NCBI GenBank assembly: GCA_022702705.1
Contig: CM040423.1
Coordinates: 121,143,738-121,207,737 of the forward strand
Reading direction: 5' to 3'
Origin: Papilionanthe hookeriana x Papilionanthe teres
Taxonomy: Eukaryota > Streptophyta > Magnoliopsida > Asparagales > Orchidaceae
DNA: 64,000 nt
Positions 23,078 through 34,510 of this stretch are shown in pieces; position 1 is the stretch's first letter; every line of letters starts with the position of its first letter. The notes under the pieces were generated by a model. That model was not told the origin of the DNA, did not search any database, and saw only the letters and a program-made list of their open reading frames with translations. A program made the translations under genes and the position numbers.

Positions 23078-24161
23078 TGATCCCGCTTAATATATATTTA
23101 ATTTTATGATGGAATGTACAATGTGGATTCTACGCAAGTATACGTATTGTATCAAGTAATACGGGGCTCTAGTGGAGTCTCGGTTATCGATCCCACGGGG
23201 AAGTTTTAAAGGATTTGTAACGACTAAATTTAAAATGATTTACTTACTAATATAGTATACGGAATTTAGAATACTTAACTAAAGAGATCTAAAGTGAATT
23301 AATGCTTTAAATAAATTTGATTTAAAGATTTCAGAAAAAAGTATCCTTCCCCTTGTTTTCAGAAACTTAAGTGAATGATGAATTCAAATAGAATTTTTTA
23401 TTGTATTGTGACAAATAGGAGCATTCCTATTCTTTACCCTTTGGTCCAGGTGCAAGGAACATTGACTAGTCCTATGCATGATTACTGAATCTGCGGCTAG
23501 AGTTTGTGAGGATCTCGGTCGCCACTTGAGCTCCCACGTTCCCCTCACCTGAGGGCTAACATCTACACTTTAGCTCTCAAACAATAGGACCAAATTAAAT
23601 ATTTTAATCTGTCACACTAAAATGTCTAATTCTACGTCCGATAAATAAAATTTCCCTATTTATTTGCACCCTCCTTCCAAGGCTTTTGACTTCCCTAAAT
23701 ATTGGATGTAATCTTTACTATAGTTGATAATTCAACATATTTTAACAATTCAATTGGCCAGATTGAAAGTAAATTAAGTTTTAAGTAAAAGATTACCACA
23801 ATTTATTTTAATATATTAGGCACTTCTATTTAATTTTATCAATTCACATAATTTCATAAACAAGGAGAAAGACTAAGAAAACTACTCAGAATGCATGGGA
23901 ATTAAACAAAGCATGAATTTCTTTTAAAGTTAACAACAATAAACAAAGATACTTATCTCAGTTTCCTCCCCAAGCAGACTCCTTGAAGTTCCTTTGACTT
24001 TTCCTTCTAGTACAGCACACTTCTTATCTTACTACTTACACTTACTTACACTAAACTTCAACTTAGACTCAAAAGCACACTAATAGAATACTCTAAGACT
24101 CCTAAAATAGACACACTACATACTAAAATTCGTCCTCTATTTATAGAAGTAGACAAAGGTC
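23078..24161 (-). repeat. LTR-B, reversed copy, truncated by E1
   Basis: Read on the minus strand this has a TATA box (24145-24138), then a downstream region, then CCCCGTGGGATCGATA and ACGTATACTTGCGTAG, then the LTR end. The plus-strand LTR at 62271-64000 has the same order, including CCCTTTGGTCCAGGTGCAAG near 23449, which matches the reverse complement of 63582-63603. These words are typical of plant Ty3/gypsy LTR ends. The start of this LTR is missing: the E1 LTR begins at 24162, only 17 bp upstream of the TATA box. Confidence 0.75.
24138..24145 (-). promoter_or_regulatory. TATA box of reversed LTR-B
   Basis: TATAAATA on the minus strand in the context TTCTATAAATAGAGGACG. The other LTR-B copy has CCTATAAATAGGAG (62816-62823) at the same relative place. 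Confidence 0.6.
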
Positions 24162-24164
24162 TGT

Positions 24165-24185
24165 TGACCTCATTTTTTATGAGGT
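24165..24185 (+). other. Perfect inverted repeat at the LTR start
   Basis: GACCTCAT, a 5-base loop, ATGAGGTC. It lies just inside the LTR terminus where integrase acts. The same hairpin stands at 40560-40580 (E2), with altered but still paired bases at 9322-9340 (E3) and 5681-5699 (E4). Confidence 0.6.
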
Positions 24186-26552
24186 CTTCTCTTCTTTCTT
24201 TAGTACATAGGATCTAGCCTTAGGATTTTCCTTTGACTATCTTAGAGGACTAGAAGTGGAACCCACCCTTTAGAATTTTAAACACCTCTTGACTCCCTGC
24301 AAACCCCACAAGCTTGATTGTAGACCCCTAATCACCTAGAGGGTTGAAATCAAATGTGGTGGTTTAAAGGATGAGTTCCCTATAGGACTCTTTGGCCTTA
24401 GGACTACCTTGAGTGGCCTGGTCTGGTGAGGGTTGACTTACACACTCACTAGACTCATACTCTACACTCTCACACACACAGTCCAAATCTTAAAACCACA
24501 CCCATACCCAACTTGACTGCCTGACTCATGTAGGTAATTCATATGGATGGACCTTAACCCCTAAGCCCCCGATTAAGAGGGTTAGGAACAACATAGTGAA
24601 TGCCTCCAATGAGTCCTCTCATGGCTCATATAGGCTTAATATGACTTCATGGCTCAACCAAAGTGCTTCCATTTCACTCATATTTGATCAATATTCATTC
24701 TTCCAAAATTTCAATTTTTGACCCCGGGGACCCTACACACATCAAACCTATCAAAAGCCCTTGAAATTGCACAAATCCTCCAAAATCTCCAAATCACCCA
24801 AAAAGTCCTCAGAATCAATCCTAAACATTTTCCCCCCATTCAAATTGACCATCTACAGCCAAAAATACCAAAATTTCTAAAAATACCCGCAATACCCTCC
24901 AAATTACCAAAATGCCCCTCTTGACCCAAAAATCCAAAAAATCAAAAAATTCCCAGAAAATTCTAGAAAATCCCAAATATTCCCAATTTCATTTTGTCCA
25001 ACTAAACCATAGGCCAATTTTGTAAATTTACCCCACTTTTACCAAAACCCCCAATTTAGCCAATTTTAAACCCAAATGAACCCAATGTCAAACCAAATCA
25101 CCCCAATTGGTCTCAATTTTGGTGCAATTCAATTCTGAATTTCAATTTAATATCTCCAATATCAATCTAGACCAAATTCAAGCCCAATTTGATTGACATT
25201 TGAATCCAATTTCATTTTAAAAGCTTAAGGCCTAATTTTGACCCATGACCTAAACCTAGCTCAAACCAACCCAATTCAATCCCAATTTGACCCAAATCTT
25301 TTCTAAAACCTTCCTAGCATCCCCACAAACAAAACAATAACATGATTTTCCCAAAATTTACACCCAAACCTTACTCAATTTCAACCCAAACCCAAAATTC
25401 CTTAATGGGCCTACACCCAAACCTAACCCAAATGGGCCCAAATCCCAAAATCAAAGCCATACCAAAGTTGAAACCTATTTGTAACACCCCCATATACATT
25501 TCCCAACATTTATCTTACATCAATTTCAACATTAGCCCAACTTTAGCCCAAGATAGCTCATTTTGACCCATTTGGACTCTATTACCAAAGAGACCCAAAT
25601 TAGACCCAATCCAATTCCAAATCACCTCAAACTTGCTTCAAATCACTCATGACACATCCCTAAACCAAACCCAACAATTACTTGGCCCAAACTTTTACAA
25701 AAGAATCCCATCCATAAATTTATTTTTAAGCCTAAAGCCCACCTTTTTAAACCTTCCTAAAAGCCCATTCCTAAAATAATTTCAAAAGTTCAAAACCATC
25801 CTAAGGCCCACATTACAATCTCATCACATCCTCACTCAATTAAAATCATCCCTAAGTTCTAAATTAGCCATCAAATTTTTCTAAACTAAGCCATATGCCA
25901 AATCCTATCAAATCATCCCTAAATTACAAAAATTCCTTAAAAGCCATTTTCATGAAACAAAGCCAACTTTTTTGAAAGCCAAATGGAGCCAAATATGAGC
26001 CATTTACAAGCCATATGAAGCCATGGGGGGTTTGACATGTGACCATACCCAATGTAGCAAAAGGAGGGCCCCCTTTCTTAATCCTTCATTAAGCATTTTT
26101 AAACCCTTCCATACTACACACTAAAACATGTTTAACCACATCACCTTGGATGGGGACTTCACCACCCCTTCCTAGCTGACCAACCTAATTTCAGCCCAAA
26201 ACCAGGTCATGGGGAGGTGAACCTAACCCAAAACCATGGCTTGGACCAAATCAAGCCAAAATGGCCTCTCCCCCATGCCATTTTAATCCAAGCTCTTTAC
26301 ACATGGAATTGGCCAATTACTTGCACAAACCTCCAGCTCTGACCCTCCTGACCAGAATGGTGACCTGACCCTGGCAGGCCAGCCACCAGGCCGCCGCAAA
26401 ACACCATGACCGAGACCTTGGAATGAGCCAAAGATTTCAATTCTGCCCTGCTAAGCTGCCCCATGCCCAATGGCTACCATGGCTATTCTTCTATTGCATA
26501 GAGCAGCTGATCCCAAGCCCTAACTCCTCCTGGGAGGCCCACCAGCCATGCC

Positions 26553-26560
26553 TATTTAAA
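26553..26560 (+). promoter_or_regulatory. TATA box of E1 5' LTR
   Basis: TATTTAAA in the context GCCTATTTAAACACCACCTC. The reverse complement is present at 38219-38226 and 57975-57982 in the two E2 LTRs. It places transcription toward gag in all three, which fixes the LTR orientation. Confidence 0.65.
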
Positions 26561-27148
26561 CACCACCTCTCTCGGCCATGGAAGAGGTGCTGAAACAAAC
26601 CTACTGAAACTCTGCCAAAATTGTCCCAGACCAGTCTCCACACTTAGAGCAATTGATCTCCAGTGTCCATTTGCCCTAATCCCCATTAATAGAGCTCAAT
26701 TTTAGAGTCCAAATTCCACACAAAAATAGGAAACTGCACTACAGTGAGTCAATCTCCAAATTGATTGGTCCTACACCTTCACCAGACAAAGAGGAGAAGT
26801 TCCCCAGTGAAAGCCCCCTCTCCAGGCCACCCAGTTGCTCCAGCCTCCAAGCTTTGTGATCGGTCGTGGTCACTTTTGTACCTAGGCAATTCACCAGGCC
26901 AAGGGACTTCACCTGGAGCTTGCTTGGACCCAATCGAACGTGACACAACTCTCAGATCGAAGCTTCACTTCTCTGAGCAAAGGTATGAACTCTCTCTTTC
27001 TCCCAAGCTCCTGGAGATTCTCCATTTGATATGAATCGATTTCAATGCATGTTTACCATATGGATGTGTTCATCTCTTCAAGGCAAATCCATAGAGCATA
27101 AGAACACAAAAATCTGTTGAGAATCGAGTGAGTTCTTAGGGTTTTAGT

Positions 27149-27361
27149 GTGGACGGTCACGGGTGCACACCAGACGTAGACGATGACCAGGAGCCGTCGA
27201 ATCGAGCGTGTATCGAGCGAACGGTCGGGATAGAGCAGAACAACGTGATGGTACAGGAACCGCGGGCCCCTGGAGTGCTGAGTCGGATGGCAGCGCCGAA
27301 CCAGAAAGCGCTGCGTGGCTGTTTGGAGATGCTAAGGATGGCGCGGCGCCGATTCGGATAA
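27149..27361 (+). other. GC-rich ORF-like island inside LTR (E1 copy)
   Basis: An open frame of 70 codons starting at a GTG (no ATG at this point), read VDGHGCTPDVDDDQEPSNRA and then CIERTVGIEQ. The frame is kept for about 27 codons in the E2 3' LTR. It lies about 600 bp downstream of the TATA box, in the transcript leader. I do not recognise a protein family; it may be a conserved short ORF or a CpG-rich control region. Confidence 0.4.
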
Positions 27362-27479
27362 ATAGAAAAATAGGATTTTATGGATTTATTTAATTACCAG
27401 AACTTAGAAAATCCATAACTTTGTGTAGAAAAATCCTAAAAATAAAATAAAAATACCCTCTTACTCAGTGGAGGATGGT

Positions 27480-29842
27480 ATGGCGTCCTACTACTGGCCA
27501 GTTAAGACCGAAATAACGACCTGAAAAGGAAAGTCTCATCAGGAGACTCGAGCCTGAAGAGAGTACCACTGCGATGAAGGGGACTCCCGAGAAGGAAATC
27601 CAACAGCCATCACATGATAACTGCGAAACCGTACGAAGAAGACCATTGGAGGACGCTATGGAAAAGCTAAGAACCGACATTCAACGATTAGCAAGAGAAA
27701 GAGAAGAAAAGTTTGAAGATGAAGTCGATTCGTCGGAATTCATGGATGACTAATATGTGGAGATCAACATGGTTGAGATACGAGCATCGTCAGCTTCGTA
27801 AGGTGCTCCGGTAGTTGCGGAAAGAGATGAACCAGAAATATTAAGAGCACAACTTCGACAAAAAGATGATACAATCTCTCAAATGGCGAAAATGATGGAA
27901 GAGATGGCTGCAGCCCTAGCCACTCTTCAGAGTCAGGTTCAACCCCCAAGAGAAACGCCTCCAGAAGTTATTCATATTACAGATAGAGGAAAAGAGATTA
28001 CATCCGTTAACAGAGACGATCAGGCGAAGAAAGATTCTACCCATATTATGATTCCAGAGAAAGACATCAAGAGCATGGTAGAACAGCAGGTGCGAGAAGC
28101 CTTAGCACAGTCTAAGAGCGGAGCATCTATTCAGACGGGTAGACCTTACCCAGAAGAATTTGAAGCAGTACAATACCCAAAAGGCTTCGTACCACCTCTC
28201 TTCAAGACTTTTGATGGTACCGGAAACCCTCGACAACATGTCACACATTTTCGCGCTAGTTGTTGCAACGCCGGTGGAAGTGACGCCTTACTCTTCCGAT
28301 AGTTCGTCAGCAGCCTGTCAAGGATCACCTTCGATTGGTACGCAGAGTTACCGAACAGTTCGGTAAAGACATTTTTCAGAATTAGAGAACCTCTTTGTGA
28401 AACGGTTTGCCGGAGCTCAGCACCATATCACCATCGGTGATCTAGTGGTGGAGAAACAGAAACCGAACAAAACTTTAGTGGACTACATACTTCGAAGGAG
28501 GAATCTAAGTATGAAGTGTGAGCCACAACTACAAGAGCAGCATGAAGTCGGTATCTTGCTTAAAAGCATTCACGGCCCGATAGCACTTCTCCTTAAGGGA
28601 TTTACGATTAAGACTTTCGAGAAGTTGTTAAGCACGGATGGAAGCTTGCAAGAGGAAGCGAAACAACTAAGTTTCGTCGACAAGACAGACAAACAGAAGC
28701 CTGTGAAGACATTTGAAAAGAAATCCGGGATCGTCGCGGCAGTCGATAAGGGCAAGCGACCAATGCAAATACAGACGAGGAGCAGTGCAGGCCCAGCTAT
28801 CGAGCAACCTCGGCGAGAACTACCAACAACCTCGACCCGGTTATCAGCCAACTCAACAACATGAGCAACCGCCTCGCCCGCATCGCACGTTAAAGGAGCT
28901 TATAAATAGAGAATATCCATTCAAGAATGAGGCAGTGCCAAAGATATTCCGCAGTTTGATGAAGACTCCGGATTTCCAACTGCCAGAACCCAGGAAGCCA
29001 GAAGAAGAAAATAAGAAAGACCATCCCATCTATTGCCCTTACCACCGGATGCTCGGCACAAGATAGACGATTGCATTACCTTCAAGACTTGGCTCTACGA
29101 CAATCTCCGAAAAGGGAACATAACGATTCCGAAGGAATACATGAAGGAACCCCAGAAAGGCGGTTCCGTCAATGTTATTTCAACGGATCCTATTGTTCCT
29201 ATAGATCCCTACACGACGAATGATGGATGGAGTACCGCTTGGACGAAGTTATTGAAGAAAATTTTGGATCGCATCCAAACCGCTTCGATATGTGCTTCAA
29301 TTCAAAGTTCGAAACCTGTCAAGCCGGCGCTATCGCTTGCGATTGATGAACCACCCCAGGAAGAAAAGATCATAGAAAAGAAGGAGATCATAGAAGAAGA
29401 AAATACCAAGGCTCTTAAGGCTAGACTAGGGGCTGCTTATCCTAGGATGGTTGTTTCCGATTCGGGGGAGAAATTCCTCAAACCTCTGACTCTGTATGAT
29501 TATTTGCTCGCTCCGGCGGGATCTTATAATGATAAGAGTTATGGCGTTGTCTACGTTTTGACTGTTTCTAACGATTACACAACTAACGACAACCAACCTA
29601 ATCCGGATCTCGATTCCGATACAAATAACAATTCTCAGATCATACACAACCTCGACAATCACGATGACAAAGAAGACATTCACCAAGAAGGCTACGAAAG
29701 TTTAACAAGCAATGAATCTGTTTGTGAATTTCGAGGAGCTCCAATCATAATAGAGTTAGAGCTTTCAGATTCCGAAGCGACTCCAGAAGAACCTGTCATG
29801 CCAATTCAAAAGGAGACACCAGTAAACTCAGTAGCAGATTAA
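27480..29842 (+). pseudogene. gag of E1 (frameshifted)
   Basis: Pieces in order: an N-terminal region with EDAMEKLRTDIQRLARERE; a coiled-coil-like part (open 27883-28302) with KMMEEMAAALATLQSQV; the capsid-like core with FKTFDGTGNPRQHVTHFRAS (near 28204), KRFAGAQHHITIGDLVVEKQ and NLSMKCEPQLQEQHEVGILL (open 28397-28864); then CPYHRMLG..IDDC, which resembles a shortened zinc knuckle; then an acidic C-terminal stretch (open 29033-29842). The counterpart of the E2 start ATG (51598) is altered here. A TAG near 28300 and several frameshifts break it. In E2 the frame runs on from gag into protease, so the TAA at 29840 may be secondary. Confidence 0.8.
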
Positions 29843-29893
29843 GAAGAAATCACAGAAGTTAACTTAAGGAGAGAAAGGGTTCTACCTCCGAGA

Positions 29894-30720
29894 ATGGGTC
29901 CAAAAGACAAAGGAAAGCAGCTGGTTGTTCAGGAAGAATCAACCCCAGTAGAAGAATTGCCCATTCGGGATGAAACTGGAACACATGGTGACAAAGTGGA
30001 CTATAACGTGCTAGCCCATCTTAGGAAACTACCAGCCAAACTAAGCATCTACGACACTCTCATCTTATCAAAAGAGATGAGGGAAGCTCTGATCAAGGCC
30101 TTACTTGATCCAGAGATTTGTTTAGCTCAGATGGTCGGAGTTACCTTAGACGAGGTTTGTTCGTTAAAGGAACATCGAGGTGTTACCTTCACGGATAGTG
30201 ATCTACTACTTAGGAGAGCCGATCACAACCGACCGTTGTACATTTCAGTCACAATCGGAAAGTTTATGCTCTCCAGAGTATTGGTGGATCCAGGAGCATC
30301 AATCAACATAATGAATCTTCAGACGCTAGCATACTTTGAAATTGATGCTCGCGAGCTTGAAGCAGACAAGATGTTACTAAGAGGATTCAACCAGAAAGGA
30401 GAAAGAGCCCTTGGATCAATAACGATGTTGATGAAGACCGGTGATTTAGCAAAGACAACCGCAAAATTCCATATAATTGATTCTGAAACATTTTTCAACG
30501 CGCTACTGGGTCGACCGTGGATACATGAGAACCGGATGGTACCGTCGTCTCTGCATTAATGCATAAAATACTACGATGGAGGAGAACAGTGCATCAAAGG
30601 TGACTTGCAACCGTTCTCCGTACATGAAATTGGAATTCATGAAGATGCAGCTTACTACGTGCCTCCAAAGAAAACAATCTTCTACAGAAATACCATGCCC
30701 AACGAAGCAAAATAAGTTCA
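29894..30720 (+). pseudogene. Aspartic protease domain of E1
   Basis: Open from 29894 to 30559 (221 codons), in the same frame as the gag end. Visible parts are DKVDYNVLAHLRKLPAKLSI, LSRVLVDPGASINIMNLQTL with the catalytic Asp at 30287-30289, and LLGRPWIHENRMVPSSLH. The latter is the conserved flap-to-C-terminal part of Ty3-type proteases. A TAA at 30557 and another near 30712 interrupt the run into the linker (CIKYYDGGEQCIKGDLQPFS). It processes the polyprotein. Confidence 0.82.
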
Positions 30721-31093
30721 AGACGATGAAGAGTCTGAAGTTCTAGTCCAACAGTCACTCACCACTCCCTTACGGGGAGATGGTGAAGGTTTCTTCACAA
30801 CTTGCACCCGAGGTCGAGGCCAGGGACGAGGTCGTGGCAGAAATGTTGGGACAGTTGGACGAGAAAAGCCGATAATCAACGTAAATTGGGAGAACGACTA
30901 CGAAGAAGAAGAGGAAATCAAGAAAGAAGCAGCTACAATAAACCAGAAGAACCACAATTCAAGATCTCCCTCGAAGATGAAAAGAATGAAGAATATAACT
31001 CAATGTACGAGAAGATTCACTACCATCTACACACTATGGCCCTGACCCCGATCCAGTCTAATAAGATCGAGGGTATGGTGGTCAAGGAAGTGC
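30721..31093 (+). pseudogene. Gly/Arg-rich linker between protease and RT (E1)
   Basis: Contains RGRGQGRGRGR near 30809-30840, followed by an acidic stretch and TPIQSNKIEGMVVKEV near 31040. The same order occurs in E2 at about 48360-48060 (RGRGRGRGRGR, then TLTPIQSNKIDGMVVKEVRG). Function unknown; Gly/Arg runs often bind RNA. Frameshifts are present. Confidence 0.6.
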
Positions 31094-32340
31094 ATGGTGG
31101 TGGTGCTTAAACCAATCAAATTTTACCGTGGTACTTCTTCTTCCAATAATGAAAAAGATGTACAATTTGAAGATGTCACTTCTTCCGAATTAATGGAATT
31201 ACCTTTTGAGTGGTACTCTCCCTGTGTTCAAAATTTAATTCAACGTGGTGTCCTACCTCGACAATGGACAAAGGGTCAGTCACAACATTTTGAAAGACTA
31301 TGGAACAAAGCCGGTCGGCCTCCCAATTCAAAACATGGTCTCGGATTCGGCACAGTAGGTTCAGTTGACGATATGGAATTTTGCTTGGCTGTCACTTGCG
31401 AACCTAATGAAGAGTGCTTGGAAACTACAGAAAATCTTGAAGATCTGCAAATTGGAGACGCTCCACCAGAGTTCGAAGAAGAAATCAAATCCACAATAAA
31501 CGAGTTAACAGAAGTTAACTTAGGTACTGGCAAAGAGCCTAGGCCAACCTTTGTTAGCTCCTTACTCAATAAAGAAGATTCCGAGGAAATGATCAAGCTA
31601 TTAATGGAATTCAAGGACTGTTTTTCTTGGAGTTACGACAAAATGCCAGGATTAGCTCCAAAAGTCGCAGTTCACAAGTTAGGAGTAGACCCTACTTCTG
31701 TTCCAGTCAGACAAGCTTCCAGAAGAATGCGTCTAGAAATTGAGCAACAAGTAATAGCCGAAGTTAAGAAGCTAATCGATGCTAAATTTGTCCGTGAAGA
31801 ACAATACCCTACTTGGTTAGCCAACATGGTACCGGTTAGAAAGAAAAATGGTCAGATCAAAATCTGTGTAGACTTCAGGGATTTAAATAAAGCATGTCCA
31901 AAGGATGAATTTCCACTACCAATCCCAGAACTGATGATTGACATTGCTTCAACACATGAAATATTTTCATTCATGGATGGATCATCAGGATACAACCAGA
32001 TAAAGATGGCACGAGAAGACGAAAAGCGCACAGCTTTCAGAATGCCGATCAGAGTGTATTGATACACAGTAATGCCATTCGGACTAAAGAACGTAGGAGC
32101 AACATATCAAAGAGCGATGACAAAGATTTTTGATTATCTCATTCACAACCAAGTTGAGTGCTACGTGGATGATGTGGTCATTAAAAGCAAACTGAAGGAA
32201 GATCACCTGTATGATTTGAGAATTGTTTTCAAGCGACTAAGGCAATAAAACCTTAAGATCAATCCCTTAAAATGCGCCTTCGGCGTCACTTACGGGAAAT
32301 TCTTAGGATTTGTTGTCCGACATCGCCGAATCGAAATTGA
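31094..32340 (+). pseudogene. Reverse transcriptase of E1
   Basis: Ty3-type RT. An open stretch (31094-32062) carries the N-terminal region, GQIKICVDFRDLNKACPKDE, FPLPIPELMID and FSFMDGSSGYNQI (catalytic Asp of motif A). It is cut by a TGA at 32060-32062 where E2 has Cys (RVYCYTVMPFG). After the stop come VMPFGLKN, ATYQRAM and the active site YVDDV at 32162-32176. Another TAA near 32246 stands where E2 has Tyr. It copies element RNA into DNA; this copy is inactive. Confidence 0.85.
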
Positions 32341-33214
32341 TCCGAAAAAGATTAAAGCAATCTTAGAGATGCCGCCTCCCAAAACCTTAAAGCAGCTTCG
32401 ATCCTTACAAGGGAAGCTGGCATATCTTCGACACTTTATCTCAAACTTGTCAGGTAGGTGTCAGCCCTTCTCGACATTAGTTAAAAAGGACGCCGAATTC
32501 ATTTGGGGAGATAAATGCCAACGGGCCTTCGAAGACAATAAGCAATATTTAATGACACCTCCTGTCTTAGCAGCCCCAGTCTCGGGTAGACCGTTGATAC
32601 TTTATACCGCGGCTCTAAACGACTACCTTGGAGCCCTGCTAGCCCAGGTCAATGATGAGGGAAAAGAAAATGCTCTCTACTACTTAAGCCGTCATCTGAT
32701 TCCGACGGAAGTAAAGTATCCTCCAATTGAGAAGCATTGTTTGGCCCTGATCTTCGCCTCACAGAAACTCAGGCATTACATGCTTTCTAATAAGATCAAC
32801 CTCATTTCGAAAGTTAATCCATTGCAAAATTTTATGACCCGACCGACACTTTCTGGCAGACTTGCCAGGTGGTCGATGATATTATTGCAATTCGACATAA
32901 CTTTAGTTCCTCTTCGTGCCATAAAGGCACAAGTCCTAGCAGACTTCCTTGCAGCACATCCTTTGCCGGCAGAATCGCCTCTTAACGATGACTTGCCAGA
33001 TGAACAAATAATGATTTTAGAAGATCCCGATGATCGACGTTGGGAACTGTACTTCGACGGAGCGTCCTCAGCACAGAAAGACAAAGAATTGTAAACGATA
33101 GTGCCCGATAAGGCAGGAATCGGATTAATCTTTATAACACCGGAGCGGGGGATGTTAAGATACTCCTACCACTTAACAGAGCCATGCACAAACAACGAGG
33201 CAGAATACGAAGCC
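32341..33214 (+). pseudogene. RNase H and truncated second RNase H of E1
   Basis: Open from 32369 to 33094. The first RNase H follows MPPPKTLKQLRSLQGKLAYL and includes YYLSRHLIPTEVKYPPIEKH and CLALIFASQKLRHYMLS. RWELYFDGASSAQKDKEL then starts the second, archaeal-type RNase H (Asp of YFDG). A TAA at about 33092 stands where E2 has Gln. The reading resumes as PDKAGIGLIFITPERGM, CTNNEAEYEAL and ends at 33214, where the E2 LTR begins. The second RNase H is the hallmark of Tat elements. Confidence 0.85.
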
Positions 33215-34359
33215 CTAACGGCATATTTTAAGGTTAAGTGTTGTATTTTTGAAAAGAGGTCGCCTACAGAAATTGTCGGCAAATTTTTAATTTAATTTAA
33301 ATAAATAATTTGAAAAGTAGTATTTGATTTTGAAAATAATTTTAAATTTGAAAATTTTAAGATATGAAATCAAACTGATCTCACATCCCGAATATTTTAT
33401 ATAAACGAGCACCGCACCACAAACCGTATATCTATCCCGGAGAGTAGACACACTCGCTCGATGATGGGGCTCGGTTAAATAAACTAGAAGATTTGTGACA
33501 TCCGTCCGGTCTACGAACCAATTTTATAAGCCGACAAGTTCCCTCGCTTAATATAAATGAATTAAGCAGGGTTTATATTACCTGGGTTCTTAAAGTTCCC
33601 TATAAGGGCAAGCCCCTATAGTTAATTACATCTTAAATGAAGTGAATCACTTAAGAAAACTCTCGATAATGATCAATGGCTTTGCTCTCAAGAATTTCAA
33701 AGTTTAAGGTTTTCAAAGGATTGGATTTCTGAAATTTCAAAAGGGATTAGCTCATATTTGGAACAATTTATTGTAGGAGTCCAAAGGAAGAGGAGTAGGA
33801 GAAGCTGAGGATCCAGGAAGAATCTTGGCAACTTCCCACACTATCCTATTATTTGGCTTAGAGTTTAAGAAAATCCTAATATTATCTGAGATTTCAATCT
33901 TGCCAATTTTAATTAATTTGGACTTATATTTATATGATAAAATCATACAAAAAGCCTCGAAGATGTGAGGGTTTATGTCGTACTAAACGACTACCTCGGA
34001 GTCCTAAGAACGGTTAGGGCTTAATTTACATGATATGATCATGCAAAAGCCTAACAAAAGGTTGAGGATTTATGTTGCACTAAGCAAACTATCTCGAAAT
34101 CCTATGGCTTGGTTATTTAATTCTAGGAATGTTTAGCTGATGTAGAGTTGTTTTGCTGACGAAGATGGTCGTGCTACCCACCGTGCTCCAAGCTCATTGT
34201 TGTTGCAGAGGTTTAGTTTTAGAAGATTGTAATCAAAAGAGAAGAGAAGAGTTTGGTTTTAGAAATCTTAAAGTCCAAGTGTTTTTTAATGTTTTAGTTA
34301 AAACAAATCTTAAGGTTATTAGAACAGAACCGATTAAGATCCCACGGTTCCGTTATTTT

Positions 34360-34510
34360 CATTGAATTCACTTAGTCCAGATGAATTTGCTAAACTCAAC
34401 TGAATGAGTTCCACACTTTCATTTAGACCGTGGGAAATCCCGTTAGCAACACGTGAGATACATCATCCGAGGTATTCCCGATCATTCAACGAGGCGTTTT
34501 AATTTAGTTG
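34360..34510 (-). other. Conserved LTR block with AACTCA/TGAGTT hairpin
   Basis: The sequence AACTCAACTGAATGAGTT, followed by TTTCATTTAGACCGTGGGAA and then CCGAGGTATTCCCGATCAT, is kept at 290-410 (E4), 54300-54420 (E2 5' LTR) and, reversed, 59660-59770. In the old E4 copy the loop changed (ATTAAA) but both stem arms stayed. It lies about 1.2 kb before the inner LTR end. The role is unknown; packaging or RNA 3'-end formation are possibilities. Confidence 0.5.

Larger units (their letters stand above)
24162..27468 (+). repeat. 5' LTR of E1 (promoter half only)
   Basis: The start reads TGTTGACCTCATTTTTTATG and matches, in reverse, the E2 3' LTR start at 40583. The match continues through gt/ca-rich and 'cccaatttg' sequence and the TATA box to 27468, the equivalent of about 37310 in E2. 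The remaining 4.1 kb of the LTR (E2 33215-37310) is absent, and gag sequence begins at once. Confidence 0.85.
24162..33214 (+). mobile_element. E1: Tat-lineage retrotransposon, interrupted by E2
   Basis: A plus-strand element: partial 5' LTR (24162-27468), gag, protease, linker, RT, RNase H and the first half of the second RNase H. At about 33215 the second RNase H reading frame (NNEAEYEAL) stops and the LTR end of E2 begins. A plus-oriented LTR end at 58240-60938 may be its 3' LTR. The LTR half next to gag, the PBS and the leader are missing from the 5' side. Protein fragments are close to those of E2, so the two belong to one subfamily. Confidence 0.85.

Noticed and set aside
24447..24490. 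ca/ac-rich tract as an independent microsatellite locus
   Set aside because: It is part of the LTR U3 and recurs at the same place in the E2 (near 40260) and E4 (near 5420) LTRs.
27149..27361. Host exon in the GC-rich block
   Set aside because: The same block sits at the same place in four LTRs, so it belongs to the LTR and not to a captured host gene at this locus.
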